A DNA stretch of 64,000 nucleotides from Calonectria ilicicola. Its lineage: Eukaryota > Ascomycota > Sordariomycetes > Hypocreales > Nectriaceae. Location of the stretch: the NCBI GenBank assembly GCA_020809705.1, contig CP085825.1, positions 434,001-498,000 on the forward strand, written 5' to 3'. The notes below the pieces were generated by a model that was not told where the DNA came from, did no database searches, and saw nothing but the letters and a program-made list of their open reading frames with translations. The position numbers were made by a program, and so were the translations under genes. Of the stretch, positions 43,861-54,011 are shown piece by piece. Position 1 is the first letter of the stretch. Each line of letters opens with the position of its first letter.

Positions 43861-44821
43861 TCAGCGAGAGTGGCTGGTCAGCGAGTATAGCTGATTCTCC
43901 GAGTCCGAGTTGTAGATCCTCTGCATGCTCTGCTTGTTAATGATGGCCGACGGGTGGAAGACGTTGAAGCTCGCCGCCACAACAAACATGAGCGTCGCGT
44001 CAAAGATGTACAGGTATGCCTCCTTGGCCATGAGCTCGCCGTCCTCGCCCATGATGTACTCGATGACGCGGAACACGGACCGCACCATGATGAGCAGGCT
44101 GGCGGCGTAGAGCACCACGAGCAGCTTCTTCCAGGGTGAACGTATCTTGAGGCTCGCGTCGGTCGGGTCATGGTGGATGCGCTGATGGAAGACCACGGCG
44201 ACGACCATGAATCCCCCGAAGAAGATGAGCTGGACGATGAGACCGCCGATGATGATGGCCTGGCCCCTGTCGCGGTCGGACTTGGTTTCGGCTCCGGCTA
44301 GCATGCCGCCGCCTGGATTTGTTAGCTCGTGTGGTTCAGCCGGAGTGAAAAAGCCTGCAACTTACCCATCCCCTGGGCCACGATGGAGGCAATGTCGCCA
44401 AAGAGAAAGACCTTGGTCAGCCACTTGAGCCTGATCATCGAGTACCGCTCCGCGTTGAGGAGTCCGATGAGTCGTCCTAGGACCATGTAGATAGAGGCGG
44501 CGAAGAAGGGAGGGCCCAGCAACAGGAGGAGAGACTGCATGATGTACGGGCCGTCAGTCCATTGCCCGGATTCCTCTGATGCGTTGATAGCTCGGCCCGC
44601 GTATCCAATCGCCTCGACTGCATCTGGTCAGTTCAAGGACCTCTCCCCAAAGAAAAGTTTTACGTACCAGCGCAGCCGACGATGAATGGGATAAAGTACC
44701 ACGACCTCAACTTGATGACTTGAAACGTGTGGTAGAGTCCTGACAGTGAAAAGCATACGATGAAGATGACCGCAGCCGCCATGGACGGGTCATAATTGTA
44801 TAAATGGTTTTCCTCAGCCAT
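43861..44821 (-). CDS. RTA1-like seven-helix membrane protein
   Basis: 285 residues. Exons are 44821-44668, 44617-44366 and 44312-43861, introns 50 and 53 bases. The family (lipid-translocating exporter/RTA1, PF04479) holds fungal proteins linked to sphingoid-base export and to resistance to 7-aminocholesterol. Visible marks are AEENHLYNYDPSMAA at the N-terminus, EAIGYAGRA, GPPFFAASIYMVLGRLI, FGDIASIVAQGMGGGM, and IRSVFRVIEYIMGEDG-like VRSVFRVIEYIMGEDG in helix 6. Seven hydrophobic helices span the sequence, with a short cytoplasmic tail. It is divergent from the zinc-cluster gene at 45744 across 0.9 kb. Confidence 0.92.
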
Positions 44822-45743
44822 GTTGTCGGTTCGGTTCGATGGTCGATTTGATATTCGAGAGTCGGGTTTCGTGGTTGAAAAGGCGATTTTTATTGCGTTG
44901 TTCTGCGTGTATTGTCTTGTTTGTTCTTCTCCAGATCAAATGTAACAACTGTCAAGACTTATATACTACAGAGTCAACCTTGTTGAGCGGTTGCGTCGCC
45001 AATGGGACGGGGAAGCGATAACGACCATAGCCAGTCGGTAATCGACGTAAACGACCGTTTGAAGATCCATTGCAGCATGGCGCGGATCGTATTTTCGTCA
45101 TGTCAAATCTGAAAATCCTTCTTCTCTACGTATGTCAATTCAGGTTCTTGCTAAACGTCAATAAGGTGGCACCCCTCATTAAGATTGTTCCATCTCTAGA
45201 GCCCCATCTAATCCTCGAAAATGGAGCCGTCTCGTTATCGGATTTGAACCTGATTGAAAAGCAAAAAGAAGCTTAAACTCTGGCTCGAGGTTAATTATGG
45301 GGGCTTTGGTGGGCAGATTCTCAGCCAGTTGCCAAGATAGGGTTGTGCACGGCCGTAGGGCGCCTTACACAGCCCCATTCTTGTGAGAAATAAGCTCCTC
45401 GTTTTCGTATTTCACTATGATTGGTTGTGTCTTTAGTATAGGGCAATAATACACTATCCGGTTTAGTTCCTCTGCAGGGATTCTCGGATTCCTCGCACCG
45501 AATCGGCCAGCATTCGAAGGATGGCAGACTCCAGATTCCGCCGCGTCATCATCTGTGGCTATGGTTGACAACTGCAAGCCAGATCAAATGGCATCAAGTT
45601 GCGAGCCCTAGCAGAAAACAAGCTCCGGTGATAGATCTGCCAAGTTCAAGCTCTGGGTAGTCTTATACTCTTTTTATCTTGCTTCTGCTTCTCGGCAGAG
45701 TCGGCACGATAACCGGATTCTGGGTTGGACACTGGCTCTAGCT
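44822..45743. promoter_or_regulatory. Divergent promoter, RTA1 protein versus zinc-cluster regulator
   Basis: No gene seen; the small frames (for example 45070-45276) lack motifs. The arrangement allows shared control. Confidence 0.4.
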
Positions 45744-47193
45744 ATGAAACGACTCGGGTATAGGAAATCTCGAAAAGGGTGTGCGAGATGCAAGCAGAGG
45801 AGAGTAAAGGTGAGAAAGAAACATGTCCAATATCACCCTCACAGATTGTAGAGTTCCCTAGGTGAAGTGTCGCTAACTTGGTCTTCTTCTAGTGTGACGA
45901 AAACGTCCCCTGTACGGCATGCTACAGACACCAAGTTCCGTGCAGCCTCCAGTCAGTGACTCTTGAAGTGCCAGCAAGACGCCGAGGACAGCCGGCAACC
46001 AGTCAAATGGTGGGTAATCCTTTAGATGCCCCAACTCCCTGCACGTCCTAACCCCCTCGCAGAATCAACACCACAGTTCCTCCAGCAACTCGCCCTCAGA
46101 GCACCCATCCGGCCTCTTCTCATACTTCTCCCACTTCTGCTTCGACTCCTCCGCCAATCGGGACCCTGACATCCCCCGCTGGATGTCAGACATCGAGCTA
46201 ACCCACCACTACACCACCAACGCCCACCGCACCATCTACTCGCCCTGCTGCCATGCCTTTACGGCGCTGCAGAACGATGTGCCCCTGGAGGCCCTCTCCC
46301 ACCCGTTCCTCTTGCACCAGATCCTCGCCTTCTCGGCCCTGCACCTGGCGTACCTACGCGCGGACGCCCGCCACAGGTATCTCATCCAGGCGTCCCAGCA
46401 CCAGGGCATCGCCATCAGCACCATGAACGCGATGCTGAGGAAGCCCCTCGAGCCGGGTTCGTGCCACGCCCTGTATGCCAGCTCGCTCTTCATCGCCATC
46501 AGCGCGTTTGGCACGTTCCCCAGCTGCGACAGGTACAACGACGCGTTCCGCCCGATAGAGAGCCTCGCAGACATCTTTGTGCTGATGCACGGCATGCACA
46601 CCATTCTGAGGTCGTCGGACGAGATAATACGGAATGGGCCACTCAAGACGTTGCTGAGTGGGTGCTCTTGCGAGCCGCCGCAGAGTCCTAGCTGCCTCGC
46701 AAGGCTGGCCCCTCGACTTGACGGACTCTTGTCGTTTGTGAAATATCAAACGCCCACCGTCGATAACCACGAGAGGCGGGTCCTCGTGGAGGCGGTCGCC
46801 GCATTCATCGAGGTCATTGCAAGCGTGACGGGCATGCCGAAGATGACCCCGACGCCAGAACTGAGGGTCATCTTTGGCTGGCCCATAAGGCTGTCGACTT
46901 CGTATCTTGCCTTCTTACGGCAGGGGAATCCTTTGGCGCTGGCGATCCTGTCATATTACTGCGTTCTTCTCCAGTCTCGTGAACCCAACTATTGGATGTT
47001 TGGGGGCTGGAGTGACGCGTTGATAAAGCTTATTACAGACCGCGTAAGGGGTTCGCCGGGGGAGGAGCTCATCCGGTGGCCAATAGCTGCTATTGAGGAG
47101 CAGAGGGCTGAAAGTGTGCTAGAAGATACCAAGGATACAATCCACTGTGGAAACTTGGACCATCAACCATGTGTTCGAGATAGCAATGGTTGA
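45744..47193 (+). CDS. Zn2Cys6 transcription factor, compact
   Basis: 437 residues, intact. Exons are 45744-45809, 45893-46009 and 46063-47193. Intron 1 falls inside the zinc cluster: RKGCARCKQRRVK is in exon 1, and CDENVPCTACYRHQVPC in exon 2. This is the same intron position as in many C6 sterol-uptake regulators (UPC2/SUT-like). The remainder is a helical regulator domain: MSDIELTHHYTTNAHRTI, HPFLLHQILAFSALHLAYLR and a C-terminal FLRQGNPLALAILSYYCVLL. These features match the C6 family that regulates sterol uptake and related functions. The nearest neighbour, an RTA1 protein involved in lipid or sterol stress, fits such a role, but this is inference. Confidence 0.9.
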
Positions 47194-48103
47194 CGATGTT
47201 ATTAACTTCGTCTGGGAAGCATATATATCTTTTCATATATGAATCAACCATCCAGAGGGCTCACACCGGTGCTTATTGGCATGATCGTGATAGCTGAGTA
47301 GTCGCACAGAAGTGAACTTCTATTTCCGGGAGTGAGAGGATATTTGTATTTGGAGGCGAGTTGGAATCTCCGCGTCATAATAATTTGTGTCCAGAATCGC
47401 AAAGCACCACGTGGTGACCCAACTCAGCTGAGTTTGACTCACTCCATTGGGTGACTGTAATGCAGAGCGGCCCCATAGCCGGTTCTTTTAGTACTAAAAG
47501 ATGTTATTTCCATTGGGTCATATCAAGTACAAAAGGAGCGCGATCTCCCATTACCCGCATATGTCACGAAACTCGGTGGGCGGCTACAGATGGACGCCTT
47601 GCGGCCTCATCCCGGAAACCGGACATCGCATTCAGTTCCGTCGAAAGGTATGTAAAGACCGTAACAGCGAAGTGCGGGGAACGGTTCAAACTTACAAGCT
47701 TTTTCAACTAAAGCCGCTGCCTCTATGGTCGCCTGATGGCGCCTAGGTTGCAAGGTGGAAGCTATATGTGACTTATTGGTGTTATATATCTAGGGAAGAG
47801 TTATAACATCTAGTATAATATTTAATATTTTTACTATTTTAGTAAATAATTATAATTAGGTCACGTGTCGCTGGTGTTTGGTCTCATAATACCACTATAA
47901 CGTTGGGCGGTGGTGCAGATGCAGGTTTGTGCATAGACACGTCGTTGGACAGCTGGACATTCACGACCCACAGGACTTTGGGGTCGTGAGCAGTTACGGG
48001 AAGGGATTTTTCTCTGGTTCTCATCTTCTCTGTTGTCTTGAAAAAAAGAATTACTCATAACTACTTGCGAAACGGCTATGTACTTCCATATTTCTCTCTG
48101 CCT
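47194..48103. other. Intergenic, no gene seen
   Basis: 0.9 kb. A strongly AT-rich patch lies at 47790-47860. No recognisable frame. Confidence 0.45.
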
Positions 48104-50797
48104 TTAGTCTTCGTAGAAGCGAGGATCAAGATTTTCTAGGGAGAGATATGGAGATCGATCAGCGTTAGGATCAGGGTTCAAATCTACCCCCGCATACCCG
48201 TAACCCAAGTACTCAAATCTGTTTTTCTATCATTGATATTAGAGAGTGGTCATTTTGTACCATGGTTACAAGAAAGACGTACAGAGTTGTGGTATTCTAT
48301 CTCCATATCCTCCCAGCGGGGATTGTCAATGGCCTCTCGGAAATGGAGGGCACTGCCCGGCCAGATGGCGTCTACCCGCCCTGTCTTGGAGTTCTTATCT
48401 ACAAACCAAACAATCAACATACACGTACGCGACAGAAGGATGGTAGGAGTAAACATCTGAGAATGGGATGACTTACACCACGCATTGCAGTTTTCTTCCC
48501 AGACAGTTCCCTTGAACCAACTCTGCGTATGGCTATTAAACTCGTCAATAACTCGTTGCTTGGGTACAAAATATTTAATATTGTCAGTCTGCATCTTCTT
48601 GATGCACTTGAGAGTATAAGACACAATAGCCTCAAGAAGGCCTGTTTTAGAGAGATGTCAGTTCTCCAAAGGAATTAATCGACGACTACTCCCACTACTC
48701 ACCTGTGATGCTGCCATTCTCAACTGGGGAGTTGGGCCCTAAATACACTGGCGACGGAGTTAGAATAGTCACTTTTTTTTTCGCGTGTCAAACTTACTCA
48801 GATAATTGGGAATATTAGGTGCCATTAACTATCAAATTCCCGATTAGCCATGGGGTCGTTCTGCGCGAGTATCATAGATAGTACGCACGCCGAAATAGCT
48901 GGTAGGTATCGTTTCCCACTGCTTGCGGAGGTCAACCCCGTCCAAACCTACAAGAGGGAACGGGGGCCTGTAAGACACATCTTGAAATCATTGTCAGTTA
49001 GATGATTTATTTCCTGAAAACAGGTGTGGTCGCACCGAAACCAGTTGCACAAACAATGGTATCGCATGTAACAAGTTTGCCATCATCTCCAACAGCTCCA
49101 TCCTCTGTGATCTCGCTTACACCACAGAAATGCAAATTGACGTTGGGCTTCTGGATACTGATCTTTGGTTAGTGGGAACTTAATATCGAATTGGGTTTGA
49201 GCGAATATTCTCACGCAAGCATGTATGCGTCTCCCGGGGCGATGCGACGACATCCAACACTGAATTTTGGGAGGAGATTTTCGTATAGGTAGTCATCTTT
49301 GATCCAGTTGCGGGTTCGTTTCGTGATATCCTGAAGTGAAACACCTAGTTAGACTCGAAATTGAAATTTGGACTGTGCATTGGAACTATGTGCTGTGAGA
49401 CCAGGGAGCACTCACTTCGCGTGCCTTAAAATGAAGAGGATTGTGCTTGACCATCAAGTGATGAAGCTATTGATGAGTATCCGAATTAGCATGTTTCTTT
49501 ACACCGAAGCACTAAGTTAAGTTAATCTTACCATCATGCCCCTGTTTTCGTTTTCTTTCGAATGCTTCAGCATCTCCTTGCGATCGGCAAAGCGTGCTCT
49601 CTCTTCCTCCGTATCTGAGAACCATCGTTACATAAGCTTCAAGTTTCAATATCCCTAATCCGGGTGAGTAAAATGGCGATATAAACAGTCACTCACACTT
49701 ATATCCTTGGGGTCTACTTTCGTCTTCTTCCTTGGCGTCGTCTGGTCGGGCAAAGAACCAAGCCGGTGTGCGAACAAATACTTCCAACTGCTTTGTGTGT
49801 GGCTGCATCCCGGGAACAGTCTGGATACTGCTAGCTCCAGATCCAATAACAACCACTTTGTCATTGGCCCATTTCTCTTTCGTATACTCTTCCCATCTAT
49901 GTCATGGATCAGATTAGAACTAATATCGTCAGAGAATAAAGGTGGTAGAAATCTCACTGTTTTCTATCAGCTGTGTGAATGACTCTGCCCTTGAATTTGC
50001 TTAGGCCAGGGATTTCTGGAAGCCGCCAACGATCAAGAATCCCCACGGCGCCCAGGAGAACATCACAATCATCGTTGATTGTTCTTATAGTGCCATCCGG
50101 CAGGGTTTGCTCGATTTTCAAGTTCCAGATGCCTTTATCCTTATCGAATGATGCCTCCACGACCTTTGAACTGAAGGTCATGTACTTGCGCAGATCCAGT
50201 TTATCAACAACTTTGGCGAGATACTTTTGAAGGTATTCGGAGCCAGAGTAGAAAGATTCCCAATCTATCAAATTGAATTTCCATTAATATGAAGTACACA
50301 ACTATCTCTTCGTTGGAATGTAGCCTACCTGGGGATATGGCAAAGTTGACCTGATAAGTACATGTTGGTGCATCGCAGCCAGCCATGGGATATCTATTTT
50401 GGTACTTGAGAAAAGTTGTGAGCAGAAAAGCACAACTAATCGAAATGAAGAAGCTTTTGTGCTGTCAGGGCACAGTTCTACTTACCCATGTTCCACCAAT
50501 ATCGGGGTTTTTCTCGTAGATGACATGCTCAATGTTGGACAAGTGCTTTTCAATGTTGTATGCCAAAATGATTCCCGTCATTCCGGTGCCGATGGTAACC
50601 ACTTTCATTTTTCGGTTTTCTGGTTGCCCAATTGGCACAAAAGGAATATGATATCCCGTTTCGGTGTCATTGTGATACTCTTTGGTGAGCTTTTCTGTAA
50701 AAAGATTACCCGCCCGAGTTTTCGACTTGGGGTTTGTGAAAAATTCGATTCCTGGGATGAGGAACGGGGACTGTTCGGAGTTTGAGATATTGGCCAT
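48104..50797 (-). CDS. Baeyer-Villiger-type FAD monooxygenase
   Basis: About 610-630 residues in roughly 12 exons. The first four are 50797-50486, 50404-50329, 50264-49958 and 49896-49697; all keep frame. The last encodes [15 protein letters not shown] and ends in DPRFYED at 48104. The FAD site is [12 protein letters not shown] with [11 protein letters not shown], followed by [18 protein letters not shown]. The NADPH site is [39 protein letters not shown] is the conserved late FAD motif. The family inserts oxygen next to a ketone to make an ester or lactone; relatives include MoxY-like enzymes. The fingerprint is [14 protein letters not shown]: Trp normally four residues after His is displaced. 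It is divergent from an alpha/beta hydrolase across 0.8 kb, suggesting the pair converts a ketone to an ester and then cleaves it. Confidence 0.88.
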
Positions 50798-51595
50798 TTC
50801 GTCGAATTTGTTTCAGAAAATACTTCATATAATGTTGAGTAGGTTGAGACGATAATTCTATCCGAAATTGGTGCCTTTTTAATGATGATTTGAAACGAAA
50901 AACGTCATGCTGCCGTCCCGGACCGCTCTCCCCTGCTCGGGCTTAACACGGTCCGCTTCAATCCCGATTTTCACGGTCCGCACCTAAGATGTGAGTGGCC
51001 GCGGAATGCTTCTTTAGGAGTTAAGGTGGCATCTGAACATCGCTCAACTGTTCAGGTCAGCGGCTCCCGAATGTGGGTCTCGACCCCTTTACGGAATATA
51101 TCAACGTTGATATTATACGTCCGGTTCCGAGGAGGAATGTGACTAGTCCTAACAGGGAGATCGAAGCCCACACTAAAAGGTGAATCAAGATGGAATGGAT
51201 ACCGTAGCTGCACTTCAATTGGCAACGGAGTGGAATTCAGCCCGGGACTCCGTGGATCATAAGTCCGTTTATTAGCCCCGGCCTCCCCAGATTCCCGCTA
51301 GCGTAGTAGTTACCCCGCAAAATACGGTCCGATAAGGTTCATGATCATGGACGTGCCGTGGTGGGTGTGAATTATCTGACTACGCAATGTCCAACTGCGC
51401 AGCCAAGCAATCACTGCTAATATTGGTCCAGGCTCCATCCTTCTCTGAATTCCGCGGTGTATTTTTAGACCTCCGCATTTTTATGGAGTTCGGCCATGAA
51501 CTATTATATCTAGATCCCATGGCTCTGTTTTCTGTTTTATGTTGATTTTCCGTGTATACTTTTTGTTATTTATATTGAGAAGATATTTATTTGCA
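50798..51595. promoter_or_regulatory. Divergent promoter of the monooxygenase and hydrolase
   Basis: No gene seen. Four CGG-W-CCG motifs lie in this stretch, at 50919, 50949, 50974 and 51325. Confidence 0.55.
50919..51331. promoter_or_regulatory. Cluster of four CGGWCCG sites
   Basis: CGGACCG at 50919-50925 and CGGTCCG at 50949-50955, 50974-50980 and 51325-51331. The second and third share the 10-mer CACGGTCCGC, 25 bases apart. Opposed CGG triplets with a 1-base spacer would suit a Zn2Cys6 dimer. Function is inferred from clustering. Confidence 0.5.
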
Positions 51596-52942
51596 ATGCC
51601 TTCAATTCACCGTCAACCAGGTCTAGGGAAAATCAGCTCTGAATGGGAAGAGGTAATGGAATTATATCAACTTGGAGATATCTTCATTCTTATATGTCAA
51701 TAGTTTTCCAAGATTGTTCCATTCCCACCACTTATTGGAACTCCCAATCAGATGCGGCAAGCACTAGAGTCACGCCCGAAGCCGCCCCAACCTGTCGGCT
51801 TTTCTATTAGTGATGTACCTGTGCCCGGCTATGAAGGGGCCCCCAACCAAGCTCGAATCTACAAACCCGACGCTCCAAAAACAAATGGTGGTCTTCTCAT
51901 ATAGTAAGACAGCGCTTTCTCCGCACATTTTAGTTTTATCTTGTTCGCCTTCTTTACTAATCCAATGTCCCCTCTAGCGTTCATGGGGGTGGGTGGACAC
52001 TAGGAAATCTCGACGGCGAAGATGCCATTTGCCGGACGGTGTGTGACGCTGCCCAGATAGCAGTCGTCAGTCTTGACTACAGAAAGTACGAAAACCATTA
52101 AGCTTTCTACTAATGCACCCAAGTGACAGGGGAACCAAGCTGATGTGCGGAAAATGATATAGAGCCCCGGAAAACCCATTCCCAATTGGGTTGGAGGATG
52201 TGTGGGAGGGGATCCTCTGGGTGAGTGGGCCCAGCCGAGGTTCAACTACTTAGATGGGCAACCATTACTAACTTATCAGGTGTTTGACAACTTGAAATCT
52301 CTCGGAGCGAGCCAAGAAAAAGTGATACTCGGTGGTCTCAGTGCTGGAGCCAACATAGTAAATCCGCCCCTCTTTCTTCAAAATGGGTGGGACTAACCTA
52401 GATCTGTATCTCTTAAGACTGCCGCGCTCACTCAACGTGCCAGAGATACAAAGCGCGTATCATTCTGTGGGCAGATTTTGCGTGTGCCAATGGTCGTTCA
52501 CCCCGCTGTCCAGCCTGCGGGGCTAGACTTCAAAAGTTACGAGGAGAATGCCGAGGCTCCGATCCTTCCGACTAAAGCAGTGATGCAATTTCTAGAATGG
52601 TATAATCCGATACCTGATGATGTTCGCATGTCCCCGCTATTAGCCAAGGACTTTTCTGGCCTGCCTCCTGCCTATGTGCAAATTGCTGGAGCGGATCCTC
52701 TTCGAGATGATGGATTTGCATATGTGGAGAAACTAGAAGAAGCAGGGTATGTCTCGATTTCATCATCGCCGCGTTGCGATATGTCAAATCTCGAGCTAAT
52801 CATGATTGTTTTTAGGATCAATGTTCGAGTCAACGTTTATCCCGGCATGCCACATGGCTTCACATCGGTACCGATGAAGACTACCTCTGAGAGTAACGAA
52901 CATCTTGTCCAAGCTATTAAATGGTTTCTCGGAGATGAATAA
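51596..52942 (+). CDS. Alpha/beta hydrolase (hormone-sensitive-lipase family)
   Basis: 318 residues. Exons are 51596-51652, 51704-51903, 51978-52085, 52163-52220, 52280-52357, 52418-52746 and 52816-52942; six introns of 51-77 bases, all in frame. The oxyanion motif is YVHGGGWTLGN, split by an intron. The catalytic serine is in GGLSAGANI, the Asp in IAGADPLRDDG and the His in YPGMPHGF. LDYRKAPENPFPIGLEDVW is the conserved strand between them. No signal peptide, so cytosolic. The family hydrolyses small esters and lactones. Its divergent pairing with a Baeyer-Villiger-type enzyme suggests it opens the ester or lactone that enzyme makes; this is inference from context and chemistry. Confidence 0.92.
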
Positions 52943-53294
52943 TCTGCCGTAGAGTCAAATAGAATAACTGTACATGGTGATCTGCCTAGATTATTAGCCC
53001 TTACGTACTAGAGACAAAATGAGCATTTTGATCTGTTGGTGTGCATCGATTCTCATTCAACCTTGACCTAAATTAAGAAAATCACACCTGATTAGATATT
53101 CAGGTGTTTTATTTCATTATATATGCCCTCCGTTGTTGCATATCCCGATTCAACACTCTTTAACACTCTTATACAAGCCATACATCACGATCAGTTTTCT
53201 TCGTCCAATCATCAGCAGCTTCTCGTCAACTACCCGACATTTTATTGAAAGATACTATACTCAAAGTATAACACTTTTAGTAATAATTGGACCT
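52943..53294. other. Intergenic between convergent genes
   Basis: AT-rich, no gene seen. Confidence 0.4.
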
Positions 53295-54011
53295 TCAAAA
53301 CGTGATCTTGCTCTTCTTGACTACCTTCCCAGAAAAAGTCGCGTGGTATGGTGCATATCCATCGGAAATGAGCGGCCTCCCCACAAAATCGATTCTGCCC
53401 GAGATCTTGCCATTCGTCACGGTCAAACTAAAACCTCCGGTTGCCGGATTGTAAACATTGGCAAGGAGGCCACTTCTCGCATTAAAGACAGAAATCTGGT
53501 TGGAGGCGGCAAGAGATGAATCGACGGTGACTTTGACGGTGGTGGCTGTGTTCGATACATATGCAAAGTCGAGCCCAGTTGAATCCCTAAGACCGCCGAG
53601 CAATGGGTTGAGATAACGATTGGTAACGTATTGAACGTTTCCAGCAATGGGGTTACCGACTGGGCTGCCGACCTTGATAACCACATCAACCATGTTTGGA
53701 CCATTTCGTGTCCCGGGAGAGGGAATTCGCTTGATGATGAGCAGCGTGCCGCTGACAACGAAAGGCTGCCAATTTCCCTTGTTCCGCCCGTCCAAGGTGA
53801 TATCGTACAAGGTGTAATCCAGATTCAGTGCGCGCTTCTCAATACCCAAATCTCGAGGGAGCGCGGAGAGATTAAAGACGTCCAAGTCGGACTCTTCAAC
53901 CCAAGGTATAGAGTCATCATCGAAGATTGAGAGTTCTACCGGCGGGGCAGGTGAAGCCCAGGCGCAGATCACCAAAGAGATGAGTAGCAAGAAACGAATC
54001 ATGATAGCCAT
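53295..54011 (-). CDS. Secreted protein of unknown function
   Basis: A single exon of 238 residues; the ATG at 54002 (MIRFLLLISLVICAWA) may be the better start. A strong signal peptide ends near SPAPPVE. Residues about 25-58 form an acidic stretch (FDDDSIPWVEESDLD) ending in a dibasic IEKRAL, which resembles a Kex2-processed propeptide. The mature 180 residues are beta-rich by appearance, without cysteines, and contain DYTLYDITLDGRNKGNW and GGFSLTVTNGKISGRIDF. I do not recognise the family. It is probably an extracellular or wall-associated protein. Confidence 0.75.
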   Translation of the reverse strand: MAIMIRFLLLISLVICAWASPAPPVELSIFDDDSIPWVEESDLDVFNLSALPRDLGIEKRALNLDYTLYDITLDGRNKGNWQPFVVSGTLLIIKRIPSPGTRNGPNMVDVVIKVGSPVGNPIAGNVQYVTNRYLNPLLGGLRDSTGLDFAYVSNTATTVKVTVDSSLAASNQISVFNARSGLLANVYNPATGGFSLTVTNGKISGRIDFVGRPLISDGYAPYHATFSGKVVKKSKITF

